64,000 nt of DNA, from NCBI GenBank assembly GCA_963942565.1, contig OZ012685.1, forward strand, positions 39,863,204 through 39,927,203, read 5' to 3'. Below the pieces are notes generated by a model. It ran no database searches. It saw nothing but the letters and a program-made list of their open reading frames with translations, and was not told the DNA's origin. The position numbers and the translations under genes were made by a program. Of this stretch, positions 9,987 to 21,115 are shown piece after piece. The stretch's first letter is position 1. Every line of letters begins with the position of its first letter. The DNA comes from Maea johnstoni. Its lineage: Eukaryota; Annelida; Polychaeta; Spionida; Magelonidae.

Positions 9987-10500
9987 GTGAGTAACAGCAA
10001 ATTCATCATGACCCTTTTATTGTTAAAATTGCTTTTGTTCAAGACACATGTCTGACAAAATATTTGAAATCTATCCTAAACCTGCCATGTAAGTATTCAT
10101 TGGAAAGCTCTTGCTGAGTGAACGAGTTTAACAGCAAATTCAGGTTAATCCTTTTTTTGCTTAGATTTCTTTTTGTTCGAAGCAAACGATTTAGGATATT
10201 TGAAATCTATCTTAACCCTGTCATGTTAGTATTCATTTGAAAGCTCATGCTGAGTACTTGGGATGAATACCAATGTAATAGGGTGCCAGTCGCGTTTTAA
10301 GCTCATGCCTCCATTAAGTTAGGTAGGGTTAACAGCAAATTCATCTTAACCCGTTTCCTTGCTGAGGCTACTTTGGGTTAAAGCACAAGACTACAAAAGT
10401 TTTTGAAATATAGATAAACCTTGGCCTGCTGCTACTCATCTGAAAGCCCATGCAGAGTACTATGAGACGAATAGCAATAGGCTTGAACAAATAAGCTACC
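9987..10500 (+). repeat. Degenerate tandem copies of TTAA-family sequence plus a duplicated exon end
   Basis: Three diverged units start with AACAGCAAATTCA (near 9994, 10,131 and 10,331). Each runs into GAAATCTATC, then CATGT(A/T)AGTATTCAT and GAAAGCTC(T/A)TGCTGAG, which match the dispersed TTAA-ended MITE family seen at 26,062 and elsewhere. Before the third unit stands AGCTCATGCCTCC (10,299-10,311), identical to the exon 9 end at 9970-9982. The remainder of the intron up to 10,937 shows nothing. Confidence 0.65.
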
Positions 10501-10937
10501 AGTGACAAAAGGATAAAGCAATTATGCTTTTGCTATTTTAAACCATATGTGAAACACTGAAAGTTCGATTTTGATATAGTATTTGTTTGACAAAATTGTA
10601 CCTTTCCATGATTTTATATGGAGTTCCTAAGTCAAAGAAAGAAGCCTAAGATTATCTAGACGAATCATACAATATCAACCTAAAATATATGTTTTCACAT
10701 CTAGTTATAATGAATATGCATTTATGATGGACTGAAGTTGATAAGTTGGAATACTTTTTTTTTGCAATGACCTTGTTTTACAAGCCCATGTGTTTTAGCG
10801 TGCTACTCTGCTTTATTGTCCATGTATCTGTGACTTGTGGAATTCGTGATGGGTGTGCAGAAAAATGGTCTCTCAACAGGTAGCCTTTGTAGCAAGTTTG
10901 GTATTAAGGCAATGTTCACATTTTTCTATCATTATAG

Positions 10938-11395
10938 AAGTTTCAGCTCCTGTCTCACAAGGTCGACTGGCACCGCCACATGAGGAGCTGAAAGAAGAAC
11001 CACCTATGTACGAGCTTCCACCTTTGGATGATGGGGATCTTGATGAACCTTATCCTTATGATGATTACGCACATGATAGTTACGCACCTGACGATTTGCC
11101 GCCTGAAAATTACGCACCTGACGATTTCGCACCGGAAAATTACGCATCTGGCGATTTAGCAACTGAAAACTACGCACCTGAAAATTATACACATGAAGAT
11201 TACGTACCTGAAAATTATGCAACTTTAGATTTCACTGCTGAAGATTTTGCACCTGAAGATTTACCACCTGAAATGGAGATGTACACGACAGCCGAAGACG
11301 ACATGTTTGATGACCACGAGGACGATAATCTGCCACCGCCACCTGCGAGACCCTACGAGGAGGGTGCATATGGAAGTGAAGAGGAGGATTTCTGA
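10938..11395 (+). CDS. Receptor last coding exon: acidic tail with Tyr-Ala-Pro repeats
   Basis: This exon encodes residues 737-888 and the TGA stop. The tail is very acidic and has no basic cluster. Residues about 780-840 are built of pentapeptides of the type Y-A-P-(D/E)-(D/N/F), giving many tyrosines in acidic surroundings, good contexts for tyrosine kinases. One tyrosine lies in YATL, a YxxL/YxxΦ sorting or signalling motif. PPPPAR (869-874) fits the class II SH3 ligand PxxPxR. The C-terminus EEDF fits the class III PDZ ligand pattern. The acceptor (ATTATAG/AAG) is a tandem NAGNAG site, so one Glu may be included or skipped. Confidence 0.92.
11059..11268 (+). repeat. Coding 15-bp minisatellite
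   Basis: The DNA repeats a 15-bp unit resembling GATTACGCACCTGAA (or GAAAATTACGCACCT), partly fused into 30-bp units, and translates to the Tyr-Ala-Pro-acid pentapeptides. Codon-level divergence (TAC/TTC/TTA; GCA/GTA) shows that the units are not freshly copied. The length may vary between alleles. Confidence 0.85.
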
Positions 11396-11674
11396 TGAGA
11401 GAGGTGGACGATGATAATTCAAGAATTCAAAATCGCTTTCTACCACTTCTTATCCCGCTTGGCGTCCGTGTTTGCAATGTAGCTGGTCAGTTTCATATAA
11501 GAATTTGTAATATGTGCTAGTTAATTTACACCCTAAAAGAAATTGTGAAATTGTTGGAAGTGATGGAAAATTGTTCTGTATGCTGGAATTGACACGTTTA
11601 TGGAAATATGTGGTGACACAAAGTCTCTTGAAAAGTGTCATTAGGATCTATGAAACTTTTGAAAATAGCTTGGG

Positions 11675-11680
11675 AATAAA
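11675..11680 (+). terminator. Probable polyadenylation signal (AATAAA)
   Basis: This is a canonical hexamer 280 bp after the receptor stop codon in AT-rich sequence. It implies a 3' UTR of about 300 nt. It is the first AATAAA downstream of the stop. The cleavage site is inferred to be 10-30 bp later. Confidence 0.6.
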
Positions 11681-11699
11681 TAATATTTTTGCGAAAAAT

Positions 11700-13440
11700 T
11701 TATGAAAAGTTCTTTATATCTGAAAATATTTCATTCACTTTTCTGAATGATGCTTTAATGAGAAAGTTACTACCGAAAAAGTGCTGCGGCTATGAATGAG
11801 TGAAATATTTTGTTTGTATATTTTATTTCTCGTGTATTTTTTAACTGGGGCAGATTTAACCTGTAAGTATGTAGTGTATCTGAAACATTTATCTGGAATG
11901 CCACAGACGATAATTGTGATACGAGTAAGAAATATGTAGATGCATTGGTCAACGCAAAAAGGGTGCGGTATGTCTCATCCTCTAAATACTAGTAGTCTGT
12001 CGATATCTGCAACCTGTTAAAACGTGAATTGCTTGCAGACTATTTATCACCAAACAAAAGGATCGAGGAACTCTAATAGTTATGCTGCCTAATACAGTAA
12101 TTTACATTTAAAAGTTTAAGATGAAATATAAGACTGGAAGGGTAGGCCTGCAGTTTTGTATTATATTCTTGTAGTTTTGTTTGAAGTTTAAAAATTGCAC
12201 TTACAAAACTGGAATTCTAGTAATTAAAGTTTAAAATTTTGAAATTCATGGCTACATTTATGTAGTGATTGCCATTCTGATCCGACTTTAAGCAAGTATG
12301 TTTAACGTAATGAAGATATGGAGAATTTCCAGACGATCAGGGCACTGGCATACAGTAATTGATATTCGTGAAATCAAGTTTGAAACACTGTCTTCACTTA
12401 TCTTAAGTACAATTCTTTATAGCCCTAAATTAAAGAATCATACAGATCAAAAGTATTTGGAAAAATAACGTTGGGGTAAGTTTGCCGTATGTAGATGAGT
12501 ACACGTAAGGCCCTAATGCGAACCTCGTGTTCCACACAGAAAATACATACCAAATCCATGCATAAGTCGGACCTGTCCGGTTTTACCTGATGCTATTAAT
12601 TGGAAAATGACTACAGGTACGTATAACTAAATATACATGGACACTGTATTCATATTGTTAATAGATAATGGGTGCTTTGTAATAAATATGTATTTGAAAA
12701 AGTGAATATTGGGTTCTTGTTATGAATAGAAAATAAAAATATATATCCGTGGGATGAAGTGCTTTGTAACACATACAATAAGAAAGGGATACGGTGGGTA
12801 TACTAGATATGGATTTTAAAAGCATATGATGCGTCTTTTTAAATGAATATAAAGCAGGAAGGCGTGCTGAATTATAATGAATAAAGATATAAACGGGAAG
12901 GGTCTCTTTTGGTTGCGCGTAGCTTATCATCAATGCACATAGAAGAAAACCGACTCACTGCAATTCGTTTACACAAATTTGGTTTCGTGCATTTGTAGTA
13001 GTTCAAAATTAAAACTGCGTCAATAAATATTTGATATGCAGTAATTAAATCTTGGCCCAAAAAACAATCACTGGGAAAGGGTCAGTTATATGTCATGGAA
13101 GGCGGGGCTCTAAAATTTTGAAAGATGCTGCCCCCCACCCCCTCCTCTTTACTTCTCTACCTCCACTCTGTTCTGAAATTTTGTACTCGTTTCTGATTCT
13201 TACCTTGCGCTAGTTCCATTTAAACAATAACGCATATGCTGTGTTAGTACCAAATTGGTCGGAAGTGACGAAGGAACAGTGATAGTTAGGTTGGGTAACA
13301 GGTTACCGGTAAGTGCACCACCTGAGCTATAGAAACGTCTAGATATCTCAGATTCCACATACCAAAGAACTCCTAATCATTCATCCAAGCACATACATCA
13401 TGTAACCTTTAAAACGTAGAATAGATGTAAAGCTTAGAGT
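11700..13440. other. Intergenic AT-rich sequence, nothing recognised
   Basis: No exon-like segment, terminal inverted repeat or strong motif was seen. Short reading frames here lack domain features and sit in AT-rich sequence. Confidence 0.6.
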
Positions 13441-13446
13441 TATAGA

Positions 13447-13592
13447 GGTTCCATCACGAGTGGATGGAAAGAGGAGGAATCTTGCACGAGTGAGTGATGT
13501 TGTGTCTTGGGACGAGGCTTGCCGAGTCCCAAGACACAAAATCACTCACGAGTGCAAGATTCCTCCTCTTTCCATCCACGAGTGATAGAACC
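13447..13592. repeat. 146-bp near-perfect palindrome (foldback element)
   Basis: The left arm GGTTCCATCACGAGTGGATGG and on is matched inverted by the right arm ending CCATCCACGAGTGATAGAACC. The arms are about 70 bp with only a few mismatches around a tiny centre near 13,518. ACGAGTG occurs twice in each arm. This is either a compact foldback MITE or the core of a larger element. Confidence 0.85.
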
Positions 13593-13655
13593 TGTTTCTC
13601 CCACGATAAAAAGGAGAAATTTACACGTTTTACCGTGAAGTTAGCTAGCTAAACT

Positions 13656-13672
13656 AGGTCAGCCAAAGGTCA
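13656..13672 (+). promoter_or_regulatory. Perfect DR5 nuclear-receptor motif in a CpG-rich patch
   Basis: AGGTCA-GCCAA-AGGTCA is two perfect half-sites with a 5-bp spacer, the classic RAR/RXR layout. The surrounding 13,650-13,810 is CpG-rich. It also has ACGTACGT, GTGACGTGCAC and, on the minus strand, GGGTCAAAGGT (DR1-like). It could be a distal element of either flanking gene, or part of the neighbouring palindromic element. Function is not shown. Confidence 0.4.
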
Positions 13673-13809
13673 CCCGCGCACTAGTTCAACAATGGTAATA
13701 CGCGTTTGTTGTGACGTGCACCGTTTGTTTCCCCAGAAACTGGCGCCAGATCACGTACGTGACGCTTGTTCAAATCCACGCGCGCTATTGTTGGGTCTAC
13801 CTTTGACCC

Positions 13810-15834
13810 AGCAGCAGTGACCCATTGATTGAAATTGAGGGATCTGATTGGACAATTACACCAGTTTGATCTTTAACCCCATTGAAGAACACCCATTGAG
13901 GACGACAAATCCTTAACTGTAAAACACACCTCAGAGTGGGAGAAAAACTGGTCTTCTCAAATTTACCCATAAAATACCTCATAATAAAGGAACGCAGGTT
14001 TTACTGGGTCATTAGTTATAAATCAACTTTGGTAAGAAGTAGATTAGATACAAACACCTATCAGAGTTTACCGTGTCTTTGTAAACGTTTTGCGTAGGTT
14101 TGAAGTGATTACCCTTGATACCTAGAAGGCTGTATTCGCAAAGCTTGCCTATTTTCATGAAAGAGGATGAAAGGATGTAAGTTGCAAAAAGAATACTTGA
14201 TAGGTTTTGATTCAGTTGCGCAATTACACCCATGCGATATGAACACCTCGGGAACAGGGAAAAGTCCTCACATCTCGTCGTATTTCATCTCGATCTACTA
14301 CAATGTCCAAATGGGATCGGACATTTTATTTACCTGTTGAAATTAACAGCAGCGTCACGAAATCTTAATTTTCGGGGCCAGAATATGTCTTTTGACAAAA
14401 CGTATGTGGATAACCATGCGCTCTAATTCGCAAATGATGAAATTAAAGATAAAAATTTCCTAAGATATGTTAAGCCGTGTGGATATTAAATAATCTTCTT
14501 ACATGTCCCATTTAAGAATAAGCAGCCAGCACAGGCAACAGGTATATCGGAGGAAGGATCGAAAGGTCTTACGAGACTCTATGCCAATGACATCTATTGA
14601 GTATTGGACAGACAAACTAAAATGATTAATTTATAATGTAATGGGGAAACGGTAACATTTGATTAACTCATCTATACCATTTTTATGAAAATATGCCAAA
14701 AATGTTCTATTTCACAAACTCTAACCATCTGTGGTTCGAAAACTAATCCAATGACCCGCCATTTTCTTGATGTCTACTTGATAAGAGCATTTTGTAGATA
14801 TAGTTAAGACAAATTTTGAACAAAATTTATCTCGGCATTTCTGACTTATACCAATTTTGGTATAAAACATAGTTTCTTGAATTCCTTGATGTTGCCCCAG
14901 AATTCCTATATAAAACCAAGCAAATATTTTCTACATGACAGAAAGGTATTTCAGGCAGTGAGAGTATCTCTGAATGAAAAACATTAACAAAAAAGGAAAT
15001 GAGATGTTCATGACATAAATTTCATTAAATTTTATATACAGTTAGTCGGGCAAAGTATTTTTTTTTAATATATATACGGCTGAGCTAAGTAGTTGGTACG
15101 TTTTGATAATTCAAATCCCTTTTTGAACTAATTAGATAATTTAGTTCCACCTTTCAATATATCTAACATGGATACTACTATGAGATCAGACCTTCAACTT
15201 CAAAAGATCACGCATGCTCCCTTTTTATTTCAGTGTAATTCCGTAAATTTTGACAAGATGAAAGAACTTAATGGAGTTAAGTTTTATCTCATTGATTCTC
15301 ACCAAATGGGTGATGTAATTCATAAACGCATGGAAAACGAAAGTCAGTGTATATCGATAAGCAACTAGAATCCAACTGTATCCAATACTCACTGTGGCCG
15401 GTGTTGTTAAGGTGACTTATGGGTTAAATTGTGAATATATGGTTATTTTTCGAATATATGGTCCATATGAGATTTTTTTGAGACCACTTTCCTCATAATC
15501 AGATCAACTGTAAATGTCTAGGCCATCACTGAGCACTTAGTCCAGCGGATTTGTGAAAAAAGTCGTTAATTTTTGGGCAAAAGCACCAAATTTTGTACAC
15601 GGATAGCCATTCAAGTACTCATAAAAATAAGATGAAGACCCACTTAAAATTTTGTTGGTTGCCATAGTAACGGGGCACTTTGTAAGACATCCACTTTTAT
15701 AGATACTCGCATAGCTTGCACACAAAAAGGAAACGGTTTTGACTATTTTCTCTATCACGAATACTTTTATCCAAAGCTACACCAAGGAAATACTTTTTAT
15801 CAGATACATAGCCAGATCTGTTGATGCATAGGTG
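13810..15834. other. Intergenic sequence, nothing recognised
   Basis: AT-rich, without exon-like or transposon-like structure that I can support. Short frames such as the one near 15,168 have no known domain. Confidence 0.55.
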
Positions 15835-16283
15835 AGGCCACTCCAATTTAATTACTTGTCTTACGAGCTTTTTTTGGAAAAAAAATCCTGTCAGACTCCA
15901 AAAAAAAAAGAAAAAAAAGTCACCTTTGGTGTCTTACGGACAAAAGTGGTTTTGAAATTTTCTGTCAGACTCCAAAAAAAAGAAAAAAAAGTGCAAGTTT
16001 TAAGAAAATTCTTTGTAAGGGTGATTCAATCAACTACAGGAAGCTATCATTGCTGTAGTAGAGCCTCAGACTTGAGGAGGTATACATTCCAGCCTCCAGG
16101 TTACAGGGATTAATTGATTGATTGATTTTTATTTAGTTGAGAATAGTCTGGCAGACTAGTCGGCAGACTCTAAAAAAAATTTAAAAAATAAAAAAGTCAC
16201 ATTTTTCAACTTTTTTTTATTCCAAAATGGCTCATTTCCTGCCTCCTGAGCTCGTAAGACAAGTAAATAAATTGGAGTGGCCT
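15835..16283. mobile_element. 449-bp MITE with about 35-bp terminal inverted repeats
   Basis: The left end AGGCCACTCCAATTTAATTA runs on through CTTGTCTTACGAGCT. The right end is its inverse (AGCTCGTAAGACAAG, then TTGGAGTGGCCT) with an extra A/T. The interior has A-rich runs and three copies of a phrase like GGCAGACT/GTCAGACTCCAAAAAA. There is no transposase frame. Target duplication is unclear, so the superfamily is left open. Confidence 0.85.
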
Positions 16284-16568
16284 AAAGAACAAATAAAAGT
16301 ATTTCAAAGTTTCTCTTGATTCTTTTGAGTTGAAGGAAAACAACCTTGGTACAGCAGTATTGCTCAAGAATCTCCTCTATGTGTTTCTATCAAGTAATTC
16401 TGATTCCAATTTGAAATTCAATTGTTCAAGTCGTAATCCTCTTCCAGAAAATGGTCAGACCACACAGGGGCATGCTTTAGATTAGGTGGGTTAGCAAGTC
16501 TAAGTGCAACTTCTGTCCGTCTCTCTTTATCACATGGAATCTTAATTTTATGCAAGCTAAGGCCACGT

Positions 16569-16795
<227 letters not shown>

Positions 16796-17629
16796 TACAG
16801 CCAAAGGCAACAAAGGAATTTACCATTATGGTTTTACTATCATCAGCTTCTGCAGGTCCATTTATCTCAGCCAAAAGCTGGAATCTGAAAGAAGAAACCC
16901 AGAGTCTATGCACTGTGTGTATACAAGCTCATCCTGGCATGCCCACACGGATGAGTACATCCTGGCACCTGCAGGATGTCTGAGATTAATGGCTGCACAC
17001 AGGGAGGAAATGGGCTACTGAAATCAGAGGAATACATCCCCTTGATCCGCAACCCCATAGGTACTGCATGCTAGCCTCTACGGCATCTGCGCCTCGGGTT
17101 ACGCGCTGTAGCCTGGGGTTGTATTGGTCACGTGACCTGTGCAGTAAGCATGCACTGGCTGGCTGGGGGATGTCATCCTATCTAGGTCAGATAGTGAGAG
17201 GCAGCGAAATTTAATGATTCATGACCAGTTCCCACTCCCTGTCTACTTCTCTCAGCTGAAATACACACTATTTCTGCCTAGTTGGGTGGCTTGGGCCTTA
17301 TTGGATTGGGTCTTTATAACTAATGACTTTTTAAGCGTTTTTCTTTCGTATAAGCTGGCATGTATTTCAGGTTTTAGTGCCACTGTACGTTAGGCATATT
17401 TTTTGCGGAGGGAAGGACTGAATTGAGGAGGGGTGGATATTGCAGGGTGTTTTTTTTTGTTTTGACTTTGTCCAAAATTAAGCAATCTGGAAGAACAAAA
17501 TAGCCTTCCCTCCGTATCTATCTTTCTTTGACACTTGTAAAATGCGATGGACAATGGTCTAATATTGTAGGTAGAAGCTCCGTTTTAAAATACTATAAAT
17601 CTTTGTCAGTTATTTTTTACCCATTACAT

Positions 17630-17800
17630 CTTACCTGCTGGGAGGGTAATTTTGTGATGCCTCATACCTACCTTATCAAAAGACTTGTAATATGTACTCT
17701 GTATTGACTGAGTAGTCAACTGAAAGTAGCTGAGTGTAGACGAAAATCTTAGCAAAAAGAATTTATCCCATAAGCTGCCCGGCCCAATCAGATGTTGGTT
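17630..17800 (+). repeat. Diverged dispersed repeat (partner at 19,548-19,710)
   Basis: Shared phrases in the same order are CCTGCTGGGA(G/A)GG, CTTATCA(A/G)AA, (T)ATG(T/C)ACTCTGTAT, GACTGAGTA and CATAAGCT(G/A)CC. The two copies lie about 1.9 kb apart in the same orientation and look old. Confidence 0.55.
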
Positions 17801-19159
17801 TAAAGATCGTCACTTATTATTCGTAACAAAACGGCCCTATCCATCCAAATAGTTCATAAATCTATACTATGTAGAGTTATTCATAAAAATTCATAAGGCA
17901 CACTTAAGAAGAAAGACGACAAAATTACGGAGCGACAATAAGGAGACAATAAGGGTTATGGGGGATTATATTTGTGAAGCCTGTTCTCTAGTTGTGGGAG
18001 CGCTGCTGCCATTATGGTGAAAGTGTGTGGAAGTGTTTGTCAGACAATGGGAATATTGGCGTACAAGGGATATGTTTATCAAATTACAAGCCTGAATGAG
18101 ATGTCGGTAATCTCAGCAAGTTAGAAAAAATATGAATGTGGATTTTTATAACTTCAACAGCTTCCTGCAAGTATCTGCATGAAATGTCAATAATGTGGCG
18201 CCCCCTAACTTGAAAACAAGACGGATGACCCCCAGTTTTGAAATCGTTTTATGAAACTATATGGTCCTATTACTAATTTCAGAAAGTTTCAAAAGTTCTG
18301 AATGTGGAGACTTTTTCTATAACTTGCATTAGTAAACTTGCCAGAGTAGTGCCCCCTAGAATGGCAACAAAACAATGGAACCACATTTTGAAAATTGAAA
18401 ATCAAAAATATGTATACTAAAGAATATTCTCCAGCACTATTATTATTTTCTTTTGTTTTACTTCTCTGTAATTAATACACGAAAATATATGATTTTTGAA
18501 CACTTGTCTAAAAAACACTGAAGAGGGCGCCCTTTTGTGAAGAATTGAACACCCCATCCCTTAAATCTACATGATTTTGAAGAGAGGGTGGTCCAACAAA
18601 TCTTTCTACCAAGTTTCGTAGAAATACGTGATTTAAGCGAATTGTCATGTATGTCCTTCAGAGGATATTTTGTCACGTGTGGTGTTAGATCAAGGCTAAT
18701 TGTGGAGTTTCTTCACACCAAACAAAACTGCATCAAAATGTGTTGTTCAGATCGAAATCGAGCCAGGTGGCTATTTTGGAAAACCCATCAAGGGAGGTCT
18801 ATGTATTTCAAAAGTCGAGTGCCAATTGTAAAATTTCCAACATCCGTATAACAGCCTCTTTCAGTTTGTGCGCGGAGATTTTGGCGATTTATAAGTATTC
18901 ATTACTCAACTCAAAAATGTGTTCAATAGAGTTTTCATGCTTATATTGATTTATAATTCATTTCAAATAGGAATTCAAGTCACCCAGTTTAAGGCAAGTC
19001 CAACCGGACATATCATGAAATCAGCATTGGTTTAATATAATAATGTTCGATATACCACATCGTACAGCTAAACAATAGTTGGAGATGGAATTACTTTGGT
19101 ATGCTGCAAATATTGGGCAAAATGGATTACATGAATTCGTAGATAATGCATAAATGTTA

Positions 19160-19243
19160 TTTTGTATCAATTTTGCCCCTTTTCTCTATATCATACATGA
19201 TACAAACATCATCGCTCTAAAAGGGGCATTTTGGGTATCAAAT
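19160..19243. repeat. Short inverted repeat, about 84 bp
   Basis: TTTGTATCAATTTTGCCCCT at the left is matched inverted by AGGGGCATTTTGGGTATCAAA at the right. An internal ATCATACATGAT palindrome lies between. It looks like a small MITE relic. Confidence 0.6.
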
Positions 19244-20105
19244 GATAATGGTTTGTATCACTTTTTTCCGATATTTTCGACTAAGTTCAAAGGTTATGGT
19301 ATATGAATTTTTTTAAAGTGAAAAAAAAATCTTTTCTCGTTTTCAACAAATTATCCGAATGAATTCAGTAGTTATAAAATTTGAACTCAGTAAAAATGAA
19401 TATGAAATGTGAAACTATATCATCCGTATAAATCTTTACTCAGCTTTGCAATATTTGAAGGTTCCCGATCCTTAATAGTGAATAGGAGCTCCATTAGAAA
19501 TTGATGTGCACATATCATCAGTTTTTACCCCCAAAATCTAGCACCCTGCTGGGAAGGCTTATTGTATTCCTTATCAGAACACCATTATGTATACACACCA
19601 TTATATATGCACTCTGTATAGGCTGAATTATCGAATAAAAGAAGGCCGCCTGGCAGAAGAAAAACCGACTGAGTAAAAGAAATTAACTCCATAAGCTACC
19701 TTAAATATGGTGTCCATCATATGCTAATGCTAATTAAGTGCTTGAATTCTCAAGACTCAATGTATGCCATTCCCATCATGTCTCAGAATATTCCCAATAA
19801 AATTCTTCCCCATCATTTCAAATTTCTGAAAATTTTCTCCTTACTGATGTTCCCCTTATGCACAGGCCGTTGCCTTATGCTAATGAAATTCTCAACACCG
19901 AGAATTCTTGTATGTCTCTAAATTTTCTAAAAAATAACAAATAAAATTTTTCAATGTGTCAATTTCCTGTAAAATGTATCCTAAAAATTGAAAAAGTTAC
20001 TTTTAAAACTTACCTAGAGGAATCTCCTAGCAGAATTTCTCTCCTAGGATGTCTCCATGCAATCATGAGCCTCAGCATCCAGGCAGGGCATCCAGGGGCA
20101 CTTTT

Positions 20106-20187
20106 CTATATAGTGGCGGCTCCTGGCGGTCAAGCCTGAAGTTAATCCACATTCGACTTCGCGCATGGAATTGTGGGAATTCAAAAA
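20106..20187 (+). promoter_or_regulatory. Likely core promoter / 5' leader of the PDZ gene
   Basis: CTATATAGT at about 20,106-20,114 followed by a G/C-richer stretch (GGCGGCTCCTGGCGGTC) lies 75 bp before the ATG. If it is a TATA box, transcription would start near 20,137. An upstream out-of-frame ATG at 20,165 has a weak context (C at -3). The assignment is an inference; the leader could also be spliced from further upstream. Confidence 0.35.
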
Positions 20188-20337
20188 ATGGCTGATTTCA
20201 AGCAAGAGAAGGAAGTGCATTTACGAAGGAACGCTTCTTGTGGATTTGGGTTCTCTATTATCGGTGGAATTGGCTCGGATCTGCCCCCAATCGTTTGTGA
20301 TATCTTAGAGGAGTCTCCTGCGGACCTGTGCGGCGAG
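20188..20337 (+). CDS. First coding exon of a PDZ-domain protein
   Basis: Fifty codons run from an ATG in good context (AAAAATGG) to a strong donor (GCGAG/GTGAGT), phase 0. After a short start (MADFKQEKE) comes VHLRRNASCGFGFSIIGG, the PDZ first strand and its carboxylate-binding loop (here G-F-G-F). PIVCDILEESPADLCGE matches the next strands and helix. PDZ domains bind protein C-termini and build scaffolds at membranes. Only about half of the domain is present; the expected continuation (G-D-x-I-x-x-I-N) must be in a later exon. The SPADLC phrase resembles some FERM-PDZ phosphatases, but here the domain is N-terminal, so I do not assign a family. Confidence 0.82.
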
Positions 20338-20989
20338 GTGAGTGCGCATAGCCATTAGATCATCCACATTTTACCGGCTCTGTCGTCTGTCACTGTGCAC
20401 AGTTGTCGTGAATGAATGGTCTTGTGTTCTTAACCCTGATACACAAAGCAAAATATTTACATTATGCTCGAATGCAGATGAGACTGTTGCCTGCGAGAAT
20501 GGGTGTTGTGTTGAATCATTCATATTTTTGTGTGGTCTAAGAATGTTTTGTTTACACGTAGACAGGGTTCAGCCGCCTCCAAAATAAGGATGTTTAACTG
20601 AGTTTCTCAGTCTGTCTGTGTTGATAATGTCTATTTACTATGTCAGTATATGAGTCTGCAGAGTATGCCATTTACACATTAATTGCACATTGAGTTTGAT
20701 TGTTTTCGAATATATTTTAAAAAGCACCTGTTTATTGTTTACCTTTTTTTTAAGGATCCTACAAGGAAACTCACTGTTCAGGGTTGCTTATGAGATATTT
20801 TTGTTTGTTTTCTACTTAAAAATAAACATGCCAGAAATAGGGATTGGATACAGTACTTAGCAGTATTTATGTACAGTTTGGATTATTCACTGGGTAAGTG
20901 CCCACTGGTGGCTAGTTGTACATAGGAAGATAACTCTTGATAGCGATGAACCAATAACCAACCAGATATAAACTGTCTAGATTCCTAAC

Positions 20990-21115
20990 ATTTAAGCAAA
21001 CCACCTCACATCTCGCTTTAGGCATGTGGGAAAATCGCCATTGACTTAAAGATTTCGGTTGATAGTTTTCCCTGTATTCCTCAACCATGAACGACAGGCT
21101 TGTCACAATTTAGCC
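20990..21115 (+). mobile_element. SINE body relic
   Basis: GGCATGTGGGAAAATCGCCATTGACTT, shown here as its two key parts GGCATGTGGGAAAA and GCCATTGACTT, plus GATAGTTTTCCCTG and CTCAACCATGAACGAC, follow the SINE body order. The tRNA head is not recognisable. Confidence 0.55.

Larger units (their letters stand above)
1..11700 (+). other. 3' part of a TSP1-LamG-LamG-Ig transmembrane receptor gene
   Basis: Ten exons (2-89, 2136-2300, 2692-2865, 3477-3745, 4570-4756, 5138-5505, 5986-6298, 8286-8594, 9651-9986, 10938-11395) join without a frame break into 888 codons plus stop, counting from the first whole codon at position 2. Order of parts: TSP1 end (residues 1-29), TSP1 (30-84), TSP1 (85-142), LamG (about 148-310), LamG (about 340-515), Ig (about 527-620), membrane span (about 638-659), cytoplasmic tail (660-888). 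This is a type I single-pass surface protein, presumably binding matrix or another cell through its ectodomain. The 5' end, signal peptide and any further domains lie left of the window. I do not recognise this exact domain order as a named family, so no symbol is given. Confidence 0.9.

Noticed and set aside
13656-13672. Calling the DR5 motif a proven retinoid response element
   Set aside because: A motif match alone does not show function; kept only as a candidate.
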